Source of the DNA: Planctomycetes bacterium SM23_32
Lineage (GTDB): Bacteria; Planctomycetota; Brocadiia; SM23-32
Direction: 5' to 3'
Length of the DNA: 10,974 nucleotides
NCBI GenBank assembly: GCA_001303885.1
Contig: LJUE01000054.1
Location: 1 to 10,974 of the forward strand
Both the position numbers and the translations under genes were made by a program. Below the pieces are notes generated by a model. The model was not told the DNA's origin. It searched no databases and saw only the letters and a program-made list of their open reading frames with translations. Positions 1-6,093 of the stretch are shown piece by piece; the stretch's first letter is position 1, and the number at the start of each line of letters is the position of its first letter.

Positions 1-2
1 CG

Positions 3-191
3 CCGGAGGAGCGCATGGCAGAGGTGGCTGCCATCCTCGCCCGGGGAGTCCTGCGGCTAAATACACGGTCAGCCACGGGCGGCGAGAAACCTGCCGAATC
101 TGGCCGAAAACCGCTTGATTCCGGGGGCAAAATGAGCCCTGATGTGTCTGTGGTTAACGCGCAAGGCCTTTCTGGGAAAGGAGATACATGA
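3..191 (+). CDS. Partial small ORF (3' end), coupled to DUF2924 gene
   Basis: Frame 3 is open from the left edge and ends at a TGA at 189-191, giving about 62 residues. It begins with a helical stretch (EERMAEVAAILARGVLRL) and then a low-complexity Ser/Gly/Lys-rich tail. The stop overlaps the ATG of the next gene (ATGA, 188-191), which argues for translational coupling and hence for real coding. From memory, short ORFs with this kind of 'aEVAAILArGvLRL' segment often sit just upstream of DUF2924 genes in mobile or recombinase-containing regions; this is recollection and not a search result. Function is unknown. The start lies outside the window, although an internal ATG at 15 is possible. Confidence 0.55.
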   Translation, partial: PEERMAEVAAILARGVLRLNTRSATGGEKPAESGRKPLDSGGKMSPDVSVVNAQGLSGKGDT

Positions 192-709
192 CCACAGGCA
201 CAGACATAAGCGGGCAGATACACCAGCTCCGGGACATGACAGTCAAGGAACTGCGCCGCAGGTGGGCGGAGGTCTTCGGCGAGGAGGCGCCCAACGGACA
301 CAAGCAGTATCTCATCAAGCGCATCGCCTGGCGCATCCAGGCCAACGCCGAGGGCGACATCTCTGAGCGAGCGCGTCGGCGAGCCGATGAACTGGCCAAC
401 GACGCCGACCTGCGCCTGCGCCCGCCGAAGGCCGTGCGCCTGGCCGACGGCGAGCAGGTCACCGGCGGCGTCGACTCCTCCGATCCCCGGCTGCCCATCC
501 CCGGCACCGTCCTGGCGCGCGACAAGTACAGGCTGCGTGATGCCGTGGCGGCGAAGATTGACGGTTACCGCCAGGAGGCGAGGCAGGAAGCCTATCAGAC
601 GCTCCTCGATCCTGAGTGCGAGACGCCGCTTGTCGTGACCCCCGAGGTGGCCTTCACGTACGATCCGCGTCAGTACCCGTACGGCCGAGTGTACCGGGGC
701 GGGGGTTGA
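188..709 (+). pseudogene. DUF2924 protein fused in frame to part of a type III restriction Res subunit
   Basis: Start at 188 is supported by an AAGGAGA Shine-Dalgarno at 178-184 and by the ATGA overlap with the upstream ORF. Residues 17-111 look like DUF2924: LRRRWAEVFGEEAP, YLIKRIAWRIQ, SERARRRADELANDADLRLRPP, then the typical PGTVLAR. DUF2924 proteins normally continue with an 'eYkG..H.V.V' segment, which is missing. From about residue 112 (base 521) the protein switches to KYRLRDAVAAKIDGYRQEAR and TPEVAFTYDPRQYPY, which I recognise as the region before the nuclease domain of Res/DEAD-box helicase subunits. So one ORF joins two unrelated families, best explained by a deletion. The likely lost DNA includes the rest of DUF2924, the serine recombinase often found next to it, and the helicase part of Res. 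The ORF then ends prematurely at YRGGG. DUF2924 has no established function. It may still be translated, but I treat it as a broken gene. Confidence 0.7.
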
Positions 710-977
710 GTTCTGGGTGCGGAACCTGGAGCGCCGGCCTGACCACTCCTTCTGGCTGCCGACATCAACGGACAGGTTCTACCCTGACTTCGTAGCCAAG
801 CTGCGAGACGGCCGTTATCTCGTAGTCGAATACAAAGGCGCCCACATCTGGAGCAACGCGGATTCCAGAGAGAAGCGGGCCCTCGGCGAGCTGTGGATGG
901 GGCGGAGGGAAGGCAAGTGCCTCTTCGCCATGCCGAAAGGTCCCGACTTCGAGGCCATCCGTGCCGTGCTGCGGTAA
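708..977 (+). pseudogene. C-terminal nuclease tail of a type III restriction-type Res subunit (remnant)
   Basis: This frame carries EFWVRNLERRPDHSFWLP, then TSTDRFYPDFVAKL, DGRYLVVEYKG and a final MPKGPDFEAIRAVLR. The FYPDF and VEYKG elements are the D...ExK core of a PD-(D/E)XK nuclease, as found at the C-terminus of Res-type DEAD/DEAH helicase-nucleases. It lies in a different frame from the upstream Res piece (521-706). From memory of the family, about 30-40 residues between the YRGG and the EFWVRNLE segments are missing. A GTG at 717 could serve as a start, but there is no Shine-Dalgarno and the product would be only the nuclease core. The helicase motifs and the partner modification (Mod) gene are absent, so no working restriction system is encoded here. 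The end at 977 looks like the natural C-terminus. Confidence 0.7.
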
Positions 978-1047
978 GAGAGCAAGGCGACTGGCTGAGG
1001 GGCGGGCCGCGCGGGGGCTCCTGACATTCTGTAGCCGACCGAACTCC

Positions 1048-1076
1048 TTGCCAGGTTGGTCAGGAGTCCCTATAAT
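1048..1076 (+). promoter_or_regulatory. Near-consensus sigma70 promoter
   Basis: TTGCCA at 1048-1053 (5 of 6 to the -35 consensus) is followed by a 17-bp spacer and TATAAT at 1071-1076 (6 of 6). It lies between the end of the Res remnant and the CIA30-domain gene at 1145, which predicts a leader of about 60 nt. In such GC-rich DNA a match this good at ideal spacing is unlikely by chance. Not experimentally supported. Confidence 0.7.
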
Positions 1077-1144
1077 CAAGGCAGCCAGGATCGCCGTGCA
1101 CCCCTGCGAGTGCGTTCGAGCTAGGCCGTGGGGGAAGAAGCGTC

Positions 1145-1775
1145 ATGGATCGGTGGGAACCAGTGCTCTGGGCATTGGCTGTTGCTGTCGCCATGCTGGT
1201 AGCCAGCTGCACCGGACCCAAGCCAGCGCTTGTCCCAGGCGAAGAGACTGCCAAGCAGGAGGGTGACACAGTGGAAGGTGAGACCGTCGTTCTCGACTTC
1301 GGCAGGCCCGAAGCCCACGCGGGCTGGCAGGCGATCAACGACACTGTGATGGGGGGTGTCTCTCACAGCAGCGCCGGCAGGGGAGACCGGGGGGCACTCG
1401 TGTTCGCGGGGACGTTGTCTCTTGAGAACCAGGGGGGCTTTGCCTCGGTCAGGTCGCCGAAGGTCGACGTTGACTTGACCGGGAGCCATGGGGTCGCTGG
1501 GGGATGGGAAGGCTTACAAGCTGTCGGCCGGTACAGACCGAGCCTTCGACGGGATCATGTACCAGGCCCCCTTCGCGACCTCGGCAGGCGAATGGACGGA
1601 GGTGCGGATTCCATTCGGCGACTTCACGCCCACCTATCATGGGAGAGTGCTCACCGACCGGCCTCCCCTGGATGGCGAGGCGGTCAGGTCCTTCGGCTTC
1701 CTCATCTCTGACCGGCAGGAGGGTCCATTCAGTCTGGAGGTGGCATGGATCAAGTGCTACCCACGGCAACGCTGA
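1145..1775 (+). pseudogene. CIA30-domain lipoprotein, interrupted by a frameshift
   Basis: The 5' part (1145 to about 1490) encodes a lipoprotein signal with a hydrophobic core at residues 8-20 and a VASC lipobox, Cys22. The CIA30 hallmarks follow: WQAINDTVMGGVS (61-73) and LSLENQGGFASVRS (91-104). After about residue 115 this frame degenerates into unrelated sequence up to 1711. The rest of the domain continues in another frame from about 1488 to 1775: GDGKAYKLSAGTD, GEWTEVRIPFGDFTP, and FGFLISDRQEGPFSLEV. The break lies among G-runs at 1490-1493 and 1499-1503. CIA30 domains are beta-sandwiches named after a complex I assembly factor; secreted bacterial members have no settled role, so a complex I function should not be assumed. 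The promoter at 1048-1076 would drive it. Whether the break is mutation or sequencing error cannot be decided here. The Shine-Dalgarno is weak (GGGGGAAGAAG, 1130-1140). Confidence 0.75.
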
Positions 1776-1959
1776 CAGAGACCCTAGGGCGCTCAGGGGC
1801 CGGCCTTCTCATGACTCCAGACTCGACTACTGAGCCCTTTGTCTCCAAGGTGGATGTCTCAGGGATTCACGAGCGCTGCGCAGGACCGCCTTCTTCGGGA
1901 GGCCGCGCTTTCACCGTGACAATATCGGCCTCAATAGCTGCTCGGGGGAGAACGGCACG
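1776..1959. other. Intergenic spacer
   Basis: No coding frame or convincing terminator is seen between the CIA30 remnant and the lipocalin. A poor promoter-like pair (TTTCAC at 1909-1914, CAATAG at 1932-1937) exists but is not called. Read-through from the upstream promoter is possible. Confidence 0.4.
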
Positions 1960-2538
1960 ATGGCGAGCCACAACAGGCGCAGGCTTCGACGGACGGCTGT
2001 GTTTGCCCTACTGCTGTTGGCCGCATGCTTCTGCTCGGCGATGAGTGCTGTGGGGTGTATGGGACCACCAAAGGGCCTTGAGCCAGTGCAAGGGTTCGAG
2101 CCTGACCGCTACCTGGGGACTTGGTACGAGATCGCGCGGCTGGACCACAGGTTCGAACGGGGCTTGAGCAATGTGACGGCCAGCTACTCCTGGAGGAACG
2201 ACGGGGCCATCCGCGTAGTCAACAGAGGCTACGACCCGAAGAAAGGCAAGTGGCGCCAAGCGGAAGCTGTCGCCAGGTCGATCAGCTCAGGCGACGTGGC
2301 CAGCCTCAAGGTCCGCTTCTTCTGGCCCTTCTGGGGAGGCTACCACGTGATTGGACTGGACAAGCAGGACTACCAGCACGCACTGGTCACTTCGCACACG
2401 CGCTCCTACCTATGGATCCTGTCACGCCGTCCGGACCTTGACGAGGGCACTCTCCTCTCCCTGATTGCCCAGGCACGGAGGTGGGGCTTTGACACTGAGG
2501 CGCTGATCTACGTTAAGCACGACATGCCCGCGGAATGA
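1960..2538 (+). CDS. blc: Bacterial lipocalin lipoprotein (Blc type)
   Basis: Small beta-barrel lipoprotein expected to bind fatty acids or lysophospholipids at the outer membrane or cell envelope. The 192-residue protein follows E. coli Blc closely by motif: RYLGTWYEIARLDHRFERGL (50-69, lipocalin signature), VTASYSWRNDG, VVNRGYDP, KVRFFWPFWGGYHVIGLD, and YLWILSRRPDL. The N-terminus is arginine-rich, then hydrophobic. Two cysteines could be the lipidation site: Cys23 with a textbook LAAC lipobox, and Cys33 (AVGC), which sits at the spacing to the lipocalin fold seen in Blc. The start is supported by GGGGGAG at 1944-1950, nine bases before the ATG. It lies 184 bp after another lipoprotein gene (CIA30), same strand. 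The gene looks intact. The family call is firm; the exact ligand is unknown. Confidence 0.93.
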   Translation: MASHNRRRLRRTAVFALLLLAACFCSAMSAVGCMGPPKGLEPVQGFEPDRYLGTWYEIARLDHRFERGLSNVTASYSWRNDGAIRVVNRGYDPKKGKWRQAEAVARSISSGDVASLKVRFFWPFWGGYHVIGLDKQDYQHALVTSHTRSYLWILSRRPDLDEGTLLSLIAQARRWGFDTEALIYVKHDMPAE

Positions 2539-2779
2539 GGGACTGCCTTTTGCGTCCGCTGCCGACATCGCCGGCCAGCGGAAAGCCCCGTTCAGCAGAC
2601 GACCATGAGCGAACACACCGGCCCGCTCTCAGGCCCTGCTACGCGCCAACGGTCCTGGACGCCCAGGAGCGGCTTGTGACCAGCATCCGCCGGGAACTGT
2701 CGCTGCCTTGAGGCGGCCAGACTGCCAGGGACGATGGTGGCATGAGCGCCCCTTGCCGTGTAGCATGGCGTGGTGTTCT

Positions 2780-2818
2780 CGCCGCGTGGCCAGAGACGCG
2801 GCGGTCCGCCGAAAGGGG
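2780..2818 (+). promoter_or_regulatory. aldH leader: two overlapping hairpins and ribosome-binding site
   Basis: Arms 2780-2787 and 2796-2803 (CGCCGCGT / ACGCGGCG, 8-nt loop) form an 8-bp stem. A second perfect palindrome, CGGCGG-T-CCGCCG (2799-2811), shares bases with the right arm, so both cannot form fully at once. It abuts the Shine-Dalgarno AAAGGGG (2812-2818) of aldH. The structure is seen directly; a regulatory role is only inferred, since GC-rich DNA gives chance hairpins. The rest of 2539-2779 holds no gene or clear promoter that I can support. Confidence 0.3.
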
Positions 2819-2826
2819 CGCGAACG

Positions 2827-4347
2827 ATGGACGAGGGCCACTCACCGCAACGAGACAAGGCCCCCGGTGAGTTGTTGCGGGCGGAGGTCGCTGCCGAGGT
2901 GATGGCAGCTCGCAGCGCGCAGGCTGCCTGGGCCGCACGGCCTTTGCGAGCGCGCGTGGCGGTATTCGGTCGCCTGCGACACGAGATCACCGAGCGCGCC
3001 GCGCATCTGTGCGCCGCCGTGGAGGGGACGAACGAGCGGAGTCCCGGCGAGACGCTCACCGCGGAGGTCGTGCCTCTGGCCGACGCCTGCCGCTTTATCC
3101 AGCGCAATGCCGCCCGCCTGCTGGCGCCGCGGCGCCTGGGGCGGCGCGGACGGCCGGCCTGGCTGACGGGCGTCCGGGCCGAGATCCGGCGCGAACCGCT
3201 CGGCGTCGTGCTCGTCATCGGTCCGTCCAACTACCCGCTCCTGCTGCCGGGCGTGCAGTCCCTCCAGGCGATCGCGGCGGGCAACGCCGTCGTGATCAAG
3301 CCGGGCGCGGGAGGCCGGCCCGCCGCCGAGGCGCTTGCGGACTGCCTCCAGGCTGCCGGTCTCGACTCCGGGCTCTGCCGGGTGTTGCCCGAGTCGGCGG
3401 GCGCCGGCGAAGCATCCATTGAGGCCGGCGTAGACAAGGTTGTGCTGACCGGATCGGCGCCGACGGGGCGGGCCGTGTTGGCGCAGCTCGCGCCGCGCCT
3501 CGTGCCGGCGACGATGGAGTTGTCTGGTTGCGACGCCGCGTTCGTGCTGGGCGATGCCGACCTGCGCCTTGTCGTGGACGCGCTGCTGTTCGGGCTGCGG
3601 CTGAACCGGGGGCGCACGTGCATGTCGCCTCGGCGCGTTTTCGTCATGCGCGACAGAGCGCAGGAGCTGGAGCGTGCGCTGGCTGCCGCGGTGCAAGGCT
3701 CTGGCCGCATGTCCGTGGACGCCGGCACGGAGGCGCGATTGCACGAACTTGTGGGGGAGGCCCTGGAACAGGGAGCCCGCCTCATCGCCGGCGATGTGGC
3801 CGGTCCGCAGGTGCAGGTACCCTTGATCCTGGCAGGCGCTTCCCCAGAGATGCAGCTGCTCCAGGAGGACGTGATGGCGCCGGTCCTTTCGCTCGTTTCC
3901 GTGCGGGACGCCGACGAGGCGCTGGCGGCAGCCGACCGGTGCCCTTATGCCCTCGGGGCGACGGTGTTCGGCTCGGAGGTGTCCGCAAGCCGCCTCGCGG
4001 GCCGGATCAACGCGGGCGTGGTCGTGATCAACGACATGATCGTGCCGACGGCCGACCCTCGCGTGCCGTTCGGCGGCCGGGGCCAGAGCGGCTTCGGGCT
4101 GACGCGTGGAGCCGAGGGGTTGCTCGAGATGACGACGGTCAAAGTCATCCTGGAGCGCGGCGGCCGCGAACGGCCACATCTGCGCGCGAACGCCGCCGAG
4201 GTCTCGGGCCTCGCCCGTGCGTATCTGGGCGCGGCGCACGGGCGTTCGGCGGCGGGGCGGGTCGGCGCGTTCTTCCGACTCATTGGTGCGGTGCTCGCCC
4301 TCCGGCGCGGTGCGCCCGCACCTGACGAAGGCGAAGAAGGTCGTTGA
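2827..4347 (+). CDS. aldH: C30 carotenoid aldehyde dehydrogenase (AldH type)
   Basis: NAD(P)-dependent aldehyde dehydrogenase, 506 residues from the ATG at 2827, chosen because AAAGGGG lies at 2812-2818 and the upstream extension to 2770 has no such signal. Family residues are in place: Asn135 in GPSNYP, Lys158 in VVIKPG, the GS turn at 209-210, general-base Glu231 in MELSG, catalytic Cys265 in GRTCMSPRR, and the C-terminal PFGGRGQSGFG. Adjacency to crtP and crtN argues that the substrate is a 4,4'-diapocarotenoid aldehyde, oxidised to the carboxylic acid as in the staphyloxanthin-type pathway; sequence alone only shows an ALDH. A tail of about 60 residues follows the ALDH fold. It includes an amphipathic or hydrophobic stretch (GAFFRLIGAVLAL) that may help it meet a membrane-embedded substrate (inference). 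The gene converges on crtP with a 13-bp gap. Confidence 0.88.
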   Translation: MDEGHSPQRDKAPGELLRAEVAAEVMAARSAQAAWAARPLRARVAVFGRLRHEITERAAHLCAAVEGTNERSPGETLTAEVVPLADACRFIQRNAARLLAPRRLGRRGRPAWLTGVRAEIRREPLGVVLVIGPSNYPLLLPGVQSLQAIAAGNAVVIKPGAGGRPAAEALADCLQAAGLDSGLCRVLPESAGAGEASIEAGVDKVVLTGSAPTGRAVLAQLAPRLVPATMELSGCDAAFVLGDADLRLVVDALLFGLRLNRGRTCMSPRRVFVMRDRAQELERALAAAVQGSGRMSVDAGTEARLHELVGEALEQGARLIAGDVAGPQVQVPLILAGASPEMQLLQEDVMAPVLSLVSVRDADEALAAADRCPYALGATVFGSEVSASRLAGRINAGVVVINDMIVPTADPRVPFGGRGQSGFGLTRGAEGLLEMTTVKVILERGGRERPHLRANAAEVSGLARAYLGAAHGRSAAGRVGAFFRLIGAVLALRRGAPAPDEGEEGR

Positions 4348-4360
4348 GACGACTGCCCCG

Positions 4361-5857
4361 TCAGCCGGCCGGCGAGCGCGCGACGATGCGATCCCGCACC
4401 TGCTGCCCCGAGAGCACCGCCATCGGCATGCCGCCGCCCGGGTTCACGCTGCCGCCGACGAAGTAGAGGTTGGCGTACTTGCTGCTCTTCTTCGGCACCT
4501 TGAACCCCTTGTTCAGCTTACGGTCTGAGACTACGCCGTAGATGGCGCCCCGGTTGGAGTAGTAGCGGCTCTCGATATCCTCCGGGGTCCACATGTCCTC
4601 CACGATGATGTGCCGCCGCAGGTCTTCCAGGCCCATCCTCTCCAGCTTGTCCAATGCCCGTTCACGCAACTGCATGTACTCGTCCCGCGTGAAGCGCCGG
4701 TCCTGGAGATGGGGGATGTGGGGCAGGACCTTGATGTTCTCACACCCGGGCGGGGCCTGCGTGGGGTCTGTGCGAGCCGGGGCAACGACGTAGAGCGTGG
4801 GGTCTTCCGGCATTACCTTGCGGTGGAACACGTCTTGGAAGTGTTTGCGAGGATTCCCTGAGAAGAAGAAGCTGTGATGCCCCAGTTGCGGGTACTCCCG
4901 GTCGACGCCGAGGTGAAGGACGAGGCCGGAGCATGCCGGCTCGAACTTGCTCAGCTTCCGAAGGAAGCGCGGAGGTTCATGCAACAACCGTTCATAGGCG
5001 GGGATGACCTCCATGTTGCAGACGAACAGCTCCCCGCGGACGCGGCTACCGTCGCTGAGTTCGGCCGCCGTCACGCGGTCTCCGTCCGACACCAGTCCCA
5101 CCACCTCCGTGCCCAGGTGCAGCCGGACGCCCACCTCGTCGGCCAGGCGCTTGAGCGCGAGCGCCAGCTTGAACAGGCCGCCCTCGACGTACCACAGGCC
5201 GTATTCGGACTGCGCGTGGGACAGCAGGTTGAGAACGGCCGGCGCATCGTATGGAGAGGAGCCGACGTATTTGGCGAAGAAACTGAGGATGTGCCGCAGG
5301 TACCCGTTGCGTACGTGCCGACACACGCCCGCATGCATGCAGTGAAACAGGTCGAAGTCCCTGGGTGCGAAGACGAAGCCGCTGGACTTCGCCATCCCCC
5401 AGGCCGTGTCCACTCCGCGCTCGAAGTAGGGGGGAGCGGATGCATCATAGAGGCGCCGGGAGTACGCGGCGAACCGCTCGAGGTCCGAGCGGTCCGCGTG
5501 GGCAAGGCAGGCGTTGCGCCGGACGGTCTCGGCGGGGTCGGCGAAGAGGTCGATCCGGGTGCCGTCTTCGAAGAAGTTGCGCCAGTGGGGGCTCAGCGCG
5601 CGGAGCTCCACGTAGTCGGCCATCCGGCGCCCGTGCCCTTCGAAGAGCCGCTCGAAGTACTGCGGTAAGGTGAGGATCGAGGGCCCCAGGTCAAAGGAGA
5701 AGCCTTCCTTCTCCAAGACGTTCAGCTTCCCGCCGACGTGGTCGTTCTTCTCAAAGACGTCGACGCGATAGCCGGCGGCAACGAGCGAGAGGGCGGCCGA
5801 GATTCCGCCCAGTCCCGCGCCCACGACGACAACGCTGCGCTCCCCCGATTGACTCAT
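4361..5857 (-). CDS. crtP: 4,4'-diaponeurosporene oxygenase (CrtP type)
   Basis: FAD-dependent CrtI-superfamily enzyme that oxidises the terminal methyl group of a C30 carotene to an aldehyde. The start at 5857 gives 498 residues, has GGGGGGAAG seven bases upstream, and places the FAD motif GAGLGG at 13-18 with the ribose-binding Glu36; the reading frame stays open to 5980 but has no support there. Motifs match my recollection of S. aureus CrtP rather than CrtN: FDLGPSILTLP, KYVGSSPYDAPAVLNLL, GLWYVEGGLF, NMEVIPAYERL, HLGVDREYPQLGHHSFFF, ENIKVLPHIPHLQD, SNRGAIYGVVSDRK. The C-terminal FAD motif FVGGSVNPGGGMPM is at about 466-479. It is inverted relative to aldH and crtN. Earlier annotation as a phytoene desaturase-like protein would be less precise. 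Confidence 0.92.
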   Translation of the reverse strand: MSQSGERSVVVVGAGLGGISAALSLVAAGYRVDVFEKNDHVGGKLNVLEKEGFSFDLGPSILTLPQYFERLFEGHGRRMADYVELRALSPHWRNFFEDGTRIDLFADPAETVRRNACLAHADRSDLERFAAYSRRLYDASAPPYFERGVDTAWGMAKSSGFVFAPRDFDLFHCMHAGVCRHVRNGYLRHILSFFAKYVGSSPYDAPAVLNLLSHAQSEYGLWYVEGGLFKLALALKRLADEVGVRLHLGTEVVGLVSDGDRVTAAELSDGSRVRGELFVCNMEVIPAYERLLHEPPRFLRKLSKFEPACSGLVLHLGVDREYPQLGHHSFFFSGNPRKHFQDVFHRKVMPEDPTLYVVAPARTDPTQAPPGCENIKVLPHIPHLQDRRFTRDEYMQLRERALDKLERMGLEDLRRHIIVEDMWTPEDIESRYYSNRGAIYGVVSDRKLNKGFKVPKKSSKYANLYFVGGSVNPGGGMPMAVLSGQQVRDRIVARSPAG

Positions 5858-5930
5858 GGCCGAGCTTCCCCCCGCAAGGGCACCTGACGTGGCTCCGTAA
5901 GGCCTGGCCGTGTGAACCCGAGTCTGAGCC

Positions 5931-5959
5931 ATGATAGGATGCGTGGCGGCGCCATGCAA
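5931..5959 (-). promoter_or_regulatory. Candidate crtP promoter
   Basis: On the minus strand TTGCAT (5959-5954), a 17-bp spacer and TATCAT (5936-5931) resemble a sigma70 promoter, the -10 matching 5 of 6. This predicts a leader of about 65-70 nt before the crtP ATG at 5857. Sequence pattern only. Confidence 0.45.
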
Positions 5960-6012
5960 TGCGCTGGGGGCATGAGGCACTACGGCGTTGTGGTCGCCGG
6001 GCCGGGGGAGAC

Positions 6013-6041
6013 TTGCCGCTCAAATGGATCGAGGTTACATT
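6013..6041 (+). promoter_or_regulatory. Candidate crtN promoter
   Basis: TTGCCG (6013-6018), a 17-bp spacer and TACATT (6036-6041) lie 53 bp before the crtN start at 6094. Together with the minus-strand candidate at 5931-5959 it would make the 5858-6093 gap a bidirectional control region. A hairpin, CGCGCA-TGCG-TGCGCG (6053-6068), lies in the predicted leader. The match is moderate. Confidence 0.35.
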
Positions 6042-6093
6042 ACGTAGGATCTCGCGCATGCGTGCGCGGGCCCTCTGGGCGGGGGAGATGGAG

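Noticed and set aside
1..977. Functional type III restriction system
   Set aside because: Helicase motifs and Mod gene are absent, and the Res piece is broken in two frames.
2556..2581. Stem CCGCTG/CAGCGG after the lipocalin gene as terminator
   Set aside because: Six-base arms, a 14-base loop and no T-run; too weak to call.
2842..4239. Long minus-strand ORF (465 codons) across aldH
   Set aside because: It is the antisense of a clear ALDH gene; composition is Arg/His/Pro-rich and no domain is visible. GC-rich codon bias produces such shadows.
3528..4325. Plus-strand ORF of 265 codons in another aldH frame
   Set aside because: Arg/Gly/Ala-rich off-frame translation overlapping the catalytic half of aldH.
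4348..4380. Possible bidirectional terminator between aldH and crtP
   Set aside because: The gap is only 13 bp; the nearby GCCGGCCGGC palindrome lies in the crtP 3' end without loop or T-run.
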